From the NCBI GenBank assembly GCA_016871315.1, contig VFZE01000019.1:1-64000 (forward strand): a DNA stretch of 64,000 bases. The letters run 5' to 3'. The position numbers and the translations under genes were made by a program. The notes beneath the pieces are model-generated. The model was not told the DNA's origin, ran no database searches, and saw only the letters and a program-made list of their open reading frames with translations. Shown here piece after piece: positions 1 to 9,299 of the stretch (position 1 is its first letter; every line of letters starts with the position of its first letter). Source of the stretch: Acidimicrobiia bacterium (GTDB lineage Bacteria > Acidobacteriota > Terriglobia > Bryobacterales > Bryobacteraceae).

Positions 1-180
1 TCCTCCGTATCCATCTGGTGGGACACCTGGATCGTCGACGGCGCAGTCCGCCTCGGCTCATTCCTCGTCAAGATGTCTTCTTATCCGATGCGCATCGTGC
101 AAACCGGATATGTGCAGGCCTACGCCCTCATGATCGTCGCCGGCGTGGCCATTCTCTTCGGTTACTACATCATGCGGTGA
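1..180 (+). CDS. nuoL: NADH-quinone oxidoreductase subunit L, C-terminal end (partial)
   Basis: The window opens inside this gene. The last 59 residues are readable in frame 1 and end at a TGA just before nuoM. They contain a short amphipathic stretch followed by a hydrophobic segment ending in GYYIMR, which fits the C-terminal transmembrane helix of NuoL, an antiporter-like proton-pumping subunit of respiratory complex I. The assignment leans on position: nuoL normally directly precedes nuoM and nuoN. The fragment alone is too short to prove identity. Confidence 0.75.
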   Translation, partial: SSVSIWWDTWIVDGAVRLGSFLVKMSSYPMRIVQTGYVQAYALMIVAGVAILFGYYIMR

Positions 181-190
181 GGGGACTTTG

Positions 191-1732
191 ATGAATGACA
201 ACTTACTGAGCATCATCTTATTCACGCCCCTGGCGGGCATGTTCGTTCTCCTCTTCATCCCTTCTGCCCAGCGCACCCTCGTCAAGCTCTGGGCCAACCT
301 CACCGCCATCGCCGGCTTCGCGGTCTCCATCCCCCTCGCCCTCAACTTCGACGCCTCCAACGGCGGCTACCAGTTCGCCGAAAAGGCCGAATGGATCCCG
401 CTGCTCGGCGTCAACTATCATCTCGCCGTCGACGGCATCTCCATGCTGCTCGTCATGCTCACCACCCTCACCGGCATGATCGCCGTCCTCTCCAGCTGGA
501 CCGCTGTCGAAGACCGCATCAAGAGCTACTACGCCATGCTGCTCCTGCTTCAGACCGGCATGCTCGGCGTCTTCGTCTCCCTTGACTTCTTCCTCTTCTA
601 CGTCTTCTGGGAAGTCGTGCTCGTCCCCATGTACTTCCTCATCGGCGTCTGGGGCGGCCCCAGAAAACTCTACGCCGCCATCAAGTTCTTCCTCTACACC
701 CTCGCCGGCAGCGTCCTCATGCTGCTCGGCATCCTCACCCTCTACTTCCAGCACTACCAGCAATTCGGCTTCTACACCTTCGAAATCGCCGAGCTCATGA
801 AGCTCAACATGCCCCTCCACCTGGAACAGTGGGTCTTCTGGGCCTTCTTCTTCGGCTTCGCCATCAAGGTCCCGATGTTCCCCTTCCACACCTGGCTCCC
901 TGACGCGCACACCGAAGCTCCCACCGCCGGCTCCGTCATCCTCGCCGCCGTACTCCTCAAGATGGGCACATACGGCTTCATCCGCTTCTCTCTCCCGCTG
1001 CTCCCCAAAGCCTCCATTGACGCCTCCGTCGTCCAGATCGTTGTCGCCCTCTCCATCATCGGCATTCTCTACGGAGCCCTCGTCTGCCTCATGCAGAACG
1101 ACTGGAAGAAGCTCGTCGCCTACTCCTCCGTCAGTCACCTCGGCTTCTGCACCCTCGGCATCTTCTCCCTCAATCCCAACGGCATCGCCGGCAGCGTCAT
1201 CCAGCAGATCAATCACGGCATCTCCACCGGCATGCTCTTCTTGATCGTTGGCGTCGCCTATGAACGCCGCCACACGCGCGACATCAAGGAATACGGCGGC
1301 CTCGCCCACGTCATGCCCCACTTCGCCAAGGTCTTCGCCTTCGCCCTGCTCAGCTCCGCCGGCATGCCGCTCCTCAACGGTTTCGTTGGCGAATTCACCA
1401 TCCTCCAGGGAGCCTTTGAAGCCAACCCCGTCTGGGCCGCCCTGGCCGTCCCCGGTGTCGTGCTGGGAGCCGCCTATCTGCTCTGGCTCTATCAGCGGAC
1501 CATCCTCGGCCAGGTCACCGTCTCCAGCAACTTGCACCTCAAGGACCTCAACCTCCGCGAGTGGCTCGTCTTCGCCCCGCTCATCGCCTGGGCCCTCTGG
1601 ATCGGTGTTTACCCCAAGCCCTATTTTGAGATTCTTCAGAAACCCGTTGCGCAACTCGTTGAACGCGTCAAGCCCGGCTACGGCGGCGGCGCCCCCGTGC
1701 AGGCCGTGCTCCCGCGGAAGGAGGCCCGATGA
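191..1732 (+). CDS. nuoM: NADH-quinone oxidoreductase subunit M
   Basis: A 513-residue polytopic membrane protein of the antiporter-like family that forms one of the proton channels in the membrane arm of complex I. Characteristic segments visible are VFWEVVLVPMYFLIG with the conserved helix-5 glutamate, FAIKVPMFPFHTWLPDAHTEAP with the conserved lysine and the proline-rich loop, and KKLVAYSSVSHLGF with the channel lysine and histidine. The length is normal for NuoM. I chose ATG 191 over the in-frame TTG at 188 because GAGGGG at 179-184 sits 6 bases before it. It follows nuoL by 10 bases and overlaps nuoN by ATGA, so the genes are co-transcribed and probably translationally coupled. Confidence 0.97.
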   Translation: MNDNLLSIILFTPLAGMFVLLFIPSAQRTLVKLWANLTAIAGFAVSIPLALNFDASNGGYQFAEKAEWIPLLGVNYHLAVDGISMLLVMLTTLTGMIAVLSSWTAVEDRIKSYYAMLLLLQTGMLGVFVSLDFFLFYVFWEVVLVPMYFLIGVWGGPRKLYAAIKFFLYTLAGSVLMLLGILTLYFQHYQQFGFYTFEIAELMKLNMPLHLEQWVFWAFFFGFAIKVPMFPFHTWLPDAHTEAPTAGSVILAAVLLKMGTYGFIRFSLPLLPKASIDASVVQIVVALSIIGILYGALVCLMQNDWKKLVAYSSVSHLGFCTLGIFSLNPNGIAGSVIQQINHGISTGMLFLIVGVAYERRHTRDIKEYGGLAHVMPHFAKVFAFALLSSAGMPLLNGFVGEFTILQGAFEANPVWAALAVPGVVLGAAYLLWLYQRTILGQVTVSSNLHLKDLNLREWLVFAPLIAWALWIGVYPKPYFEILQKPVAQLVERVKPGYGGGAPVQAVLPRKEAR

Positions 1733-3198
1733 GCCAGTTCTACACCCAAACCGATCACTTCGTGCTCCTCCCCGGACTCCTGCTCACCCTGTTCGGCTGC
1801 GCCACTTTACTCTTCGATTTCTGGCTCGTCCCCGAAGCCCGCTATAAGAAGCTTTTGGTCGGTTGGCTGATCGCCGCCGAGGCCTTTACCGGAGCCTCCC
1901 TCTACCGCCACACCACCTACCTGGCCGATAACGGCCTCACCGAGCTGGTCGCCTTCCGCGGCTCGCTCGTCATGGACGGCTTCTCCATCTTCTTCAATTG
2001 GGTCTTCCTCGCCACCGCCGTCATCGTCGCTCTCATCTCCTACCGCTATCTCGAAATCGAAGGCGAGCATCACGGGGAATACTACGGCCTCATCCTCCTC
2101 GCCCAATCCGGCATGTTCTTCCTCGCCGCCGGAACCGACCTCGTCACCATCTTCGTCGGCCTTGAACTCATGGCCATCAGCTTCTACGTCATGGTCGGCT
2201 TCCTCCGCGCCGACCGCCGCTCCAATGAAGCCGCCATGAAGTATCTCCTCCTCGGCGCCTTCTCCAGCGGCTTCCTCGTTTACGGCTTCTCCGTGATGTA
2301 CGGCATGAGCGGTTCCACCCGCCTCAGCGACATCGCCGCCTCCTTCGCCGCACGCGACCCCTGGGACCCCATCGCCTTCCTCGCTCTCGCCACCACCGTC
2401 GTCGGCCTCCTCTTCAAAATCTCCGCCGTCCCCTTCCACATGTGGGCCCCCGACGCCTATGAAGGCGCTCCCACCACCGTCACCGCCTTCCTCTCCGTCG
2501 GCTCCAAGGCCGCCAGCTTCGCCTTCCTCATGCGCATCTTCCTCGGCCCCCTCGCCGCCAGCCGCGAAGTCTGGGAGCCCATCCTCATCGGCGTCGCCAT
2601 CCTCTCCATGACCGTCGGCAACCTCGCCGCCATCTCCCAAACCAACGTCAAGCGGCTGCTCGCCTACAGTTCCATCTCTCACGCCGGCTACATTCTGCTC
2701 GGCCTGATCGCCGGCAACGACACCGGCCTCAAGGGCGTCGCCATTTACGTCCTCGTCTACACCTTCATGAACCTCGGCGCCTTCCTCGTCATCGTCGCTC
2801 TCCGCCGCGAAAACATCATCGGCGAAGATGTCGAAGATCTCGCCGGCCTCATGCACCGCGGCCCCGGCTACGCCATCCTCATGCTCATCTTCATGCTCTC
2901 CCTCGCCGGCATCCCTCCCACCGCCGGCTTCATCGGCAAATACTACATCTTCCTCTCCCTCATGCAGACCGGCCATTATCTGGTCGCCGTCGCCGCCGCC
3001 CTCTACGTCGCCGTCGCCATTTATTACTACTTCCGCATTGTGCGCAGCATGTTCGTTTCCGACGTCTCAGAACCAACCCCGCTGGCCGCCAGTCTCGGCA
3101 TGCGCGTCGCCGTCGCCGTATCCGCCGGACTCACCCTCGCCATCGGCCTCTACCCGGAACCTTTCCTGCAAATGGCGCAGACAAGTCTCATTCGATAA
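1729..3198 (+). CDS. nuoN: NADH-quinone oxidoreductase subunit N
   Basis: A 489-residue membrane subunit of complex I, the third antiporter-like subunit and the one nearest the peripheral arm. Recognisable parts are VGLELMAISFYVMVGF with the conserved glutamate, KISAVPFHMWAPDAYEGAPT, and KRLLAYSSISHAGYILLG, the family counterparts of the channel lysine and histidine region. The start codon overlaps the nuoM stop as ATGA. It has the usual NuoN length and ends 3 bases before the first possible nuoH start, so the L-M-N-H block reads as a single operon. Confidence 0.97.
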   Translation: MSQFYTQTDHFVLLPGLLLTLFGCATLLFDFWLVPEARYKKLLVGWLIAAEAFTGASLYRHTTYLADNGLTELVAFRGSLVMDGFSIFFNWVFLATAVIVALISYRYLEIEGEHHGEYYGLILLAQSGMFFLAAGTDLVTIFVGLELMAISFYVMVGFLRADRRSNEAAMKYLLLGAFSSGFLVYGFSVMYGMSGSTRLSDIAASFAARDPWDPIAFLALATTVVGLLFKISAVPFHMWAPDAYEGAPTTVTAFLSVGSKAASFAFLMRIFLGPLAASREVWEPILIGVAILSMTVGNLAAISQTNVKRLLAYSSISHAGYILLGLIAGNDTGLKGVAIYVLVYTFMNLGAFLVIVALRRENIIGEDVEDLAGLMHRGPGYAILMLIFMLSLAGIPPTAGFIGKYYIFLSLMQTGHYLVAVAAALYVAVAIYYYFRIVRSMFVSDVSEPTPLAASLGMRVAVAVSAGLTLAIGLYPEPFLQMAQTSLIR

Positions 3199-3207
3199 AG
3201 GATGCTC

Positions 3208-4401
3208 ATGGAGACCTTGCTCGAAAATCCGCTCCTTCAAAAGCTGCTGGCGCCGCTCATCATCACCATCGTCATCATCGCCGTCTTTCCCTTGATGGCC
3301 GGCTATATCGTCCTTGTCGAGCGCAAAGTCCTCGCCGACATGCAGGTCCGCCTCGGACCCATGCGCGTCGGCCCGCACGGCCTCCTCCAGCCTATTGCCG
3401 ACGCCGTCAAGCTCCTCCTCAAGGAAGACATCATCCCCCGCGATGCCGACAAGTCCATCTTCTGGCTCGCTCCCGTCATCTCCACCTTCACCGCGCTCAG
3501 CGGCTTCACCGTCCTCCCCTTCAGCCACTACATCTTCGTCACTGACGTCAACGTCGGCCTCCTCGTCATCGCAGCCCTATCCAGCGTCGGTATCATGGGC
3601 GTCGTCCTCGGCGGCTGGGCCTCCAACAGCCATTACTCCCTCATGGGCTCTCTCCGCAGCGGCGCGCAGCTGGTCAGCTATGAAGTCGCCCTCGCCCTCG
3701 CCCTCGTCTGCGGCGTCATGATGGCCGGAACCCTCAGCATGGTCGAAATTGTCCGGCGCCAGCAGGACCAAGGCATCTGGTTCGCCTTTGAAAACTACGG
3801 CCTCATGCTCATCCCGTTCATGATCTACCTGATCGCCGCTGTCGCCGAAACCAACCGCGCCCCCTTCGACCTCCCCGAAGCAGAAAGCGAACTCGTCGCC
3901 GGATTCCACACCGAATACTCCGGCTTCCGCTGGTCTCTCTACTTCCTCGCCGAATACGCCAACATCTTCGTCGTCAGCGCCGTCGCCGTCACGCTCTTCT
4001 GGGGCGGCTGGATGCGCCCCTTCCCCAACGTCGGCTTCCTGGAAGTTCCGCTTAACGTCGGCTTCCCCGTGCTTCTGTTCGCCGGCTCCGGCCTCGCCTG
4101 CTTCCCTCTCGCCCGCAAACTCAAAGACCCGCTACAGGCCAAAATCCTCGCACTCGTCGCCGTCGGCTTGATCGGCGTCGGCCTCATCTTCCTCGTCCCC
4201 TTCGTCAACGACAAAATCATCGGCGTCTTCTGGTTCCTCTTCAAAATCGGCCTCATCGTTTACGTAATGATCTGGCTCCGCGGAACCTTCCCCCGCTTCC
4301 GCTACGACCAGCTCATGGACATCGGCTGGAAGTGGCTCATCCCCCTCGGCCTCTTCGCCATCTTCCTCAACGCCATCGTCGGCATGCTCCGCGCCGGCTG
4401 A
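3208..4401 (+). CDS. nuoH: NADH-quinone oxidoreductase subunit H
   Basis: The complex I subunit that forms the quinone chamber and joins the redox arm to the proton pumps. Family hallmarks seen are VERKVLADMQVRLGPMRVGPHG in the first loop, AETNRAPFDLPEAESELVAGFHTEYSG in the highly conserved loop carrying the acidic quinone-site residues, and the C-terminal LRGTFPRFRYDQLM. An upstream ATG at 3202 directly abuts AAAGG (3197-3201); ATG 3208 has that ribosome site at 6 bases and is preferred, giving 397 residues. Its place after nuoN is unusual, because nuoH normally lies between nuoG and nuoI. The other subunits must lie outside this window. Confidence 0.96.
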   Translation: METLLENPLLQKLLAPLIITIVIIAVFPLMAGYIVLVERKVLADMQVRLGPMRVGPHGLLQPIADAVKLLLKEDIIPRDADKSIFWLAPVISTFTALSGFTVLPFSHYIFVTDVNVGLLVIAALSSVGIMGVVLGGWASNSHYSLMGSLRSGAQLVSYEVALALALVCGVMMAGTLSMVEIVRRQQDQGIWFAFENYGLMLIPFMIYLIAAVAETNRAPFDLPEAESELVAGFHTEYSGFRWSLYFLAEYANIFVVSAVAVTLFWGGWMRPFPNVGFLEVPLNVGFPVLLFAGSGLACFPLARKLKDPLQAKILALVAVGLIGVGLIFLVPFVNDKIIGVFWFLFKIGLIVYVMIWLRGTFPRFRYDQLMDIGWKWLIPLGLFAIFLNAIVGMLRAG

Positions 4402-4430
4402 TTGTCAACTCCCACACGACTAGGTATGCT
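4402..4430 (+). promoter_or_regulatory. Candidate sigma-70 promoter for the TonB receptor at 4455
   Basis: TTGTCA at 4402-4407 and TATGCT at 4425-4430 are separated by 17 bases, immediately after the nuoH stop. The implied leader would be only about 18 bases, with AAGGGG at 4439-4444 as ribosome site, so this is plausible but not strong. Confidence 0.35.
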
Positions 4431-4454
4431 TACCCTGTAAGGGGTCCAATCACC

Positions 4455-7400
4455 ATGAAAACTACCCGCTTCGGCGCTAGCCTTCTCCTTGCCGGCGTAA
4501 CCCTCGCCCAGAACTCCGGCATCCAGGGCGTTGTCACCGACCCTACTAGCGCGCCCGTCCCCGCCGCCCGCATCGTCATCACCAACGTCGCCACAGGCAT
4601 CCTCACCAACGTCCAGACCAATCAGACCGGCTTCTACACTGCCCCGTTCCTCCCCGTCGGAACCTACCGCGTCGCAGCCGAAAAGGAAGGCTTCTCCACC
4701 ATCACCCGCGACAACCTCAAGCTCGACGTCGATCAGGTCGCCCGCGTCGACTTCCAGCTCCGCCTCGGCGCCGTCGCTGAAACCGTCGAGGTCTCCGCCG
4801 CCGCCGCACTGCTGGAATCGGAAACCACCACCATGGGCCAGGTCATCGGGAACAAACGCATCGTCGAAATGCCCCTCAACCTGCGCAACTATCTCGAGCT
4901 CGCCCGCTTCTCCGTCGGCGTCCTCCCCGCCCGCTCACTCGGACGCGGCTCCCGCACGGCCGGCGAAGACGGCACCGAAGGCGGCTTCATCGCACTCGGA
5001 CAGCACGCCTATCAAACCAACGTCCTGCTCGATGGCGTCGACAACTCCTCGCGCGCCTCCGGCGGCCCCCTCGGCTTCCAGGCACAGGCCGTCAAGCCCC
5101 CCGTCGACGCGGTCGGCGAATTCAAGGTCGTCACCAACAACAACTCCGCCGAATACGGCTATCGCATGGGTGGCAAGGTCATCGTATCCACCAAGTCCGG
5201 AACCAACGAACTCCACGGCTCCCTCTACGAATTCCTCCGCAACGAAAAATTCGACGGCGCCAATTTCATGGCCAACCGCGCCGGCTCCCGCAAGCCAACC
5301 CTCCGCCAGAACCAGTTCGGTGGAACCATCGGCGGCCCCGTCATCAAGAACCGCACCTTTTACTTCTTCTCCTATCAAGGCACACGCATCCGCCGCGGCC
5401 AAAGCTTCACCTCCAGCGTTCCCTCCGCCGCCGCCAGACAAGGCGACTTCGCGCGCGAAGGCCTCCGCCGCGACATGGTCTATGACCCCATGACCACCAC
5501 CGGCACTGGCACCGCCGCCACACGCCAGCCCTTCCCCAACTTCCGCATTCCCACTTCCCGCTTCGATCCCATCTCCGCCGCGGTCGTCGCCAACTATCCG
5601 CTCCCCAACGTCTCAGGCCGCGAGTTCCTCCCCAACAACTACTTCTTCACGCCCACCGACCGCGACACCTCCAACCAGTACGACATCAAGATCGATCACA
5701 ACCTCTCCGACAAGGACCGCATCTTCGGACGCTGGAGCATCCGCCGCGACGACAAGCTCCAAAACGGTCCGCTTCCGGAATCCGCCCAGGGCGGCGGCCT
5801 CGGCCAGACTGTGAAACTCCCCGGCGACAACTGGGCCGGCTCCTGGACACGCACCCTCACTCCCACCATCTACAACGAAGCCCGCTTCGGCTACACACAC
5901 TACCCCACCCGCTTCGACATCCTCGCCTCGGAAAACCTCAACAAGAAATTCGGCATCCGCAACGCCCCCGGCGACACCATGAACGACGGCCTCGATCACG
6001 GCCTCGCGCGCTTCTCCCCCGCCGACTACAACGAAATCGGCCACCGCAGCTTCTGGCCCAACAACAACTTCCTCGACAACCTCCAGTTCAACGACAACCT
6101 CCTCATCCAGCGCGGCGCCCACACCATCAAGACCGGCGTCGAATACCGCCGTTCCATGGTCTTCCGCGAAGCCTCCCGCTTCCGTCGCGGCCTGTTCAAC
6201 TTCAACCGCATCTTCACCACCCAGCAACCCAACGTCGCCGCCAGCCGCGCCGCCACCGGCAACGGACTCGCCGACTTCCTCCTCGGCTGGGCCTCTTCCA
6301 CCACCGTCGGCAATCAGAACGGCGAGGACACCTACACGCCCTACTGGGGCCTCTATCTCCAGGACGACTGGAAAGTCTCCCGCCGCCTCACCATCAACGC
6401 CGGCCTGCGCTGGGAAATGTTCGCATCGCCCTACTTCCCCTTCGGCAACATCATCGGCCGCGGCGGCGTCAGCCGCTTCCTCACCGAATTCAACGTCGCT
6501 CCCTCCGACCCGCTCTTTGAAACTTTCCAGCGCCCCTCCTCCAAGCGCGACTGCGGTTGCACGCAAGACTTCAACAACTTCGCACCCCGTCTCGGCATCG
6601 CCTACCGCCTCTCCGACAAAACCGTCATCCGCGCCGGCGGCGGCATCTTCTACGGCGAAGCCGACAACACCCAATCGGAAAGCGCCCGCTGGAGCAACCA
6701 GACCCCCGACTTCACCGAAGTCGTCACCCCCACTTTCGACAACATCACCCCCGTCACGCGCGTAAGCAGCGGCTTCCTGCCTGTCCAACTCCCCGCTCCC
6801 GCGCCCGTCCCCAACACCAATCTCAGCGTCTCCAAGGACATCTACCCCACCCAGTACGCCTCCCAGTGGTTCTTCGACATCCAGCGCGAAGTCAGCGACG
6901 TCCTCTTCCAAATCGGCTATCAAGGCGCAAAGGCATCGCAGCTGTTCGCCAGCCGCAACATCAACCGTGGCGGCCCGCACCCCACCATCCCCGAAGTCCG
7001 CCGCCGCATACGCCCCACCTGGAACAACGTCGCCCTTGGCGACAACGGAGCCAACTCCTCTTACAACGCCCTAGTCGCCAAAGCCGAAAAGCGGTTCGCC
7101 CGCGGACTTACCTTCATCGCCTCCTACACCTGGTCGAAGAGCATCGATCAGTCCAACGAAAACCTCAACCAGGGCGGCTCCGGGCGCGCCGATGAGTACA
7201 ACCTCCGCAACGAGCGCGGCCTCTCCGATCTCGACCGCCGCCACAACTTCGTCGCCAGCTACACCTGGGAACTCCCCTTCGGCCGCGGCCGCAAGTTCGG
7301 AGCCAACTGGAACTCCGCCATCGATCACATCCTCGGCGGCTGGGACATCGGCGGCATTCTCTCGCTCCGTTCCGGCTTCCCCTACGACGTCAGCTACCCC

Positions 7401-7769
7401 GGCGACCCCCAGAACTCCGGCACCCGCAACCGCGGCAACCGCATCGCCTCAGGTAAGCTCGACAATCCAACCATCAACCAGTGGTTCGACCAGAACGCCT
7501 TCGTCGTCAGCGCTCCCGGCGTCTACGGCAACGCCGGCCGCAACGTCCTCACCGGCCCCGACTCCCGCAACTACGACTTCATTCTCTCCAAAACCTTCCG
7601 CATGCCCCACGAAGGCCACCGCCTCCAGTTCCGCTTCGAGAGCTTCAACTTCACCAACACCCCCACCTTCGGCCAGCCAGCCTCCGGCCTCCGCGCCGCC
7701 GCCACCGCCACCATCAACGAAGCCGACGAACCCCGCCGCATCCAATTCGCGCTGAAGTACGTATTCTAG
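4455..7769 (+). CDS. Oar-like TonB-dependent outer membrane receptor with carboxypeptidase-regulatory domain
   Basis: A 1104-residue outer membrane protein. A signal peptide (residues 1 to about 19) is followed by a carboxypeptidase-regulatory-like beta-sandwich (about 22-110, GIQGVVTDPTSAPVPAARI and GFYTAPFLPVGTYRVAAEKEGF), a plug domain (about 115-240, with LLDGVDNSSR and the EYGYRMGG segment) and a long 22-strand-type beta barrel. It ends in KYVF with a terminal phenylalanine, as expected for insertion by the Bam machinery. Such proteins import large substrates, often glycans or peptides, using TonB; the substrate cannot be read here. The reading frame stays open 41 codons upstream, but ATG 4455 precedes a proper signal peptide and follows AAGGGG. 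Codons end overwhelmingly in C, as in the nuo genes. Confidence 0.93.
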   Translation: MKTTRFGASLLLAGVTLAQNSGIQGVVTDPTSAPVPAARIVITNVATGILTNVQTNQTGFYTAPFLPVGTYRVAAEKEGFSTITRDNLKLDVDQVARVDFQLRLGAVAETVEVSAAAALLESETTTMGQVIGNKRIVEMPLNLRNYLELARFSVGVLPARSLGRGSRTAGEDGTEGGFIALGQHAYQTNVLLDGVDNSSRASGGPLGFQAQAVKPPVDAVGEFKVVTNNNSAEYGYRMGGKVIVSTKSGTNELHGSLYEFLRNEKFDGANFMANRAGSRKPTLRQNQFGGTIGGPVIKNRTFYFFSYQGTRIRRGQSFTSSVPSAAARQGDFAREGLRRDMVYDPMTTTGTGTAATRQPFPNFRIPTSRFDPISAAVVANYPLPNVSGREFLPNNYFFTPTDRDTSNQYDIKIDHNLSDKDRIFGRWSIRRDDKLQNGPLPESAQGGGLGQTVKLPGDNWAGSWTRTLTPTIYNEARFGYTHYPTRFDILASENLNKKFGIRNAPGDTMNDGLDHGLARFSPADYNEIGHRSFWPNNNFLDNLQFNDNLLIQRGAHTIKTGVEYRRSMVFREASRFRRGLFNFNRIFTTQQPNVAASRAATGNGLADFLLGWASSTTVGNQNGEDTYTPYWGLYLQDDWKVSRRLTINAGLRWEMFASPYFPFGNIIGRGGVSRFLTEFNVAPSDPLFETFQRPSSKRDCGCTQDFNNFAPRLGIAYRLSDKTVIRAGGGIFYGEADNTQSESARWSNQTPDFTEVVTPTFDNITPVTRVSSGFLPVQLPAPAPVPNTNLSVSKDIYPTQYASQWFFDIQREVSDVLFQIGYQGAKASQLFASRNINRGGPHPTIPEVRRRIRPTWNNVALGDNGANSSYNALVAKAEKRFARGLTFIASYTWSKSIDQSNENLNQGGSGRADEYNLRNERGLSDLDRRHNFVASYTWELPFGRGRKFGANWNSAIDHILGGWDIGGILSLRSGFPYDVSYPGDPQNSGTRNRGNRIASGKLDNPTINQWFDQNAFVVSAPGVYGNAGRNVLTGPDSRNYDFILSKTFRMPHEGHRLQFRFESFNFTNTPTFGQPASGLRAAATATINEADEPRRIQFALKYVF

Positions 7770-7773
7770 GGGC

Positions 7774-9291
7774 CTACAAGCTCAACTTCCACCCCTTCCT
7801 CACCGCCGGCTTAATCAACTGGTTCGCCTCTGCCACATTCGTCACCCGCATCTTCGCGCTGTCCCATTCGAGCTTTCCCTCAAACCTTAGCGCCAGCACA
7901 CCCAGCAAAATCCACTCCGTAAACGGCCCCGCAACACCAAAGTTCGAACAAGCCGCCTCCCCTCCCTTGCACGCACGGATCCAATCCCTGTAATGGCCCG
8001 GCGACCTCGTCATCAACGCCTGCGGAAACTTGTAATCCGTCATCTTCTCAGCCGGCAACAGCCTCGTATACTCACCATACGTCCCTGTCGTCAAAAACCC
8101 TTTCTCCCCCACAAACAAACTCCCATTACTCGACACCGGAAACTGCGCACCGCCCCCTCCCTGTCTCTGCCCCTGACCCGCACCCGCCGGAATCCTCGGC
8201 AACTCCCCGCCAAGAACGCTTGCCCCGCGGCGCATCCCTTCCCGGCTGTAATATCCGCCCACACCATCCCCAGGAATCGCATCGGCAGTCGCATTCCGCG
8301 GCAAATCGCCCAGCAGCTCTTTCTCATCCAGCCCCTGCGGTCGCGGCGGCGGTCCCGCCATCCCGTCATACCAGAAGATCTTCACCGCCGGCATCGAACC
8401 ACGCGCCGGAAAATCAAACCGGATGATCGACTTCTTCGGATACGTGAACTCGCTCTTGCCCTCCTGCATCAAACACTCCACGCTCACCGGCGCTCCCAGC
8501 ATCAGCGCGATATTCGGCGCGCCTAATATATGGCACGCCATGTCCCCCAGCGCCCCGCACCCGAAATCAAACCAGCCGCGCCACCCGAACGGAGCCACTC
8601 CCGGCACGTACGGACGCATGCTCGAAACGCCCAACCACAGATCCCAATCCAGCGTCTCCGGCACCGCCGCCTCTCCCGGCATCGCCGTCAGCCCCTGCGG
8701 CCAAATCGGACGGTTCGTCCACGCGTGAACCTCCGTCACGTTCCCGATCTCTCCCGCCCAGATCATCTCCGCGCACTGCCGCGTCCCTTCGTTCGAATAG
8801 CCCTGGTTCCCCATCTGCGTCGCCACTTTGTACTTCTTCGCCGCATCGGACAGCAGCCGCGACTCATAAATCGTCCGCGTCAGCGGCTTCTGACAATAGA
8901 CGTGCTTCCCCCGCTCCATCGCCGCCAGCGACGCCGCCGCGTGCATGTGATCCGGCGTCGACACGATCACCGCATCGATATTAGCGCCCTCTTTATCCAG
9001 CATCTTCCGGTAATCGGCATACTTCGCCGCGCTCTCGTACCGCTTGAAGCTCGCCGCGGCGCGGTTCGAATCCGGATCCGCCAGCGCCACGATATTCTCC
9101 GTCGCGCAGCCCGCGATATCGCTCGCTCCCTTGCCTCCCGCTCCAATCGCCGCGATATTCAGCTTCTCGTTCGGCGACTTGTAACCCAGCTGCTTCAACG
9201 AAGCAGTCGTTCCAAAACCCGCTGCCGGAACCGCGCCCGCCAGCAGCGATCCATAGAAAAAATACCGTCGCGAAAAAGGTTGGTGTGTCAT
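7774..9291 (-). CDS. Tat-exported Gfo/Idh/MocA family oxidoreductase
   Basis: A 505-residue NAD(P)-dependent sugar or inositol-type oxidoreductase. The N-terminus SRRYFFYGSLLAGAVPAAG is a Tat-type signal with twin arginines, placing it outside the cytoplasm. The Rossmann nucleotide site is NIAAIGAGGKGASDIAG (about residues 45-60), and HVYCQKPLTRTI is the family's EKP motif with Gln for Glu, as is common in secreted members of this family. A Pro/Gln/Gly-rich insert lies near residues 365-390. It begins 8 bases after the broken mannonate dehydratase, so the two formed one transcription unit, probably for uronate or sugar-acid catabolism. The exact substrate is unknown. Confidence 0.88.
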   Translation of the reverse strand: MTHQPFSRRYFFYGSLLAGAVPAAGFGTTASLKQLGYKSPNEKLNIAAIGAGGKGASDIAGCATENIVALADPDSNRAAASFKRYESAAKYADYRKMLDKEGANIDAVIVSTPDHMHAAASLAAMERGKHVYCQKPLTRTIYESRLLSDAAKKYKVATQMGNQGYSNEGTRQCAEMIWAGEIGNVTEVHAWTNRPIWPQGLTAMPGEAAVPETLDWDLWLGVSSMRPYVPGVAPFGWRGWFDFGCGALGDMACHILGAPNIALMLGAPVSVECLMQEGKSEFTYPKKSIIRFDFPARGSMPAVKIFWYDGMAGPPPRPQGLDEKELLGDLPRNATADAIPGDGVGGYYSREGMRRGASVLGGELPRIPAGAGQGQRQGGGGAQFPVSSNGSLFVGEKGFLTTGTYGEYTRLLPAEKMTDYKFPQALMTRSPGHYRDWIRACKGGEAACSNFGVAGPFTEWILLGVLALRFEGKLEWDSAKMRVTNVAEANQLIKPAVRKGWKLSL

Positions 9292-9299
9292 GGCTGTCT

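Noticed and set aside
218-1654. A 478-codon open frame antisense to nuoM
   Set aside because: Its translation is Glu/Asp/Gly-rich with no domain, and comes from reading the complement of a C-ending-codon gene.
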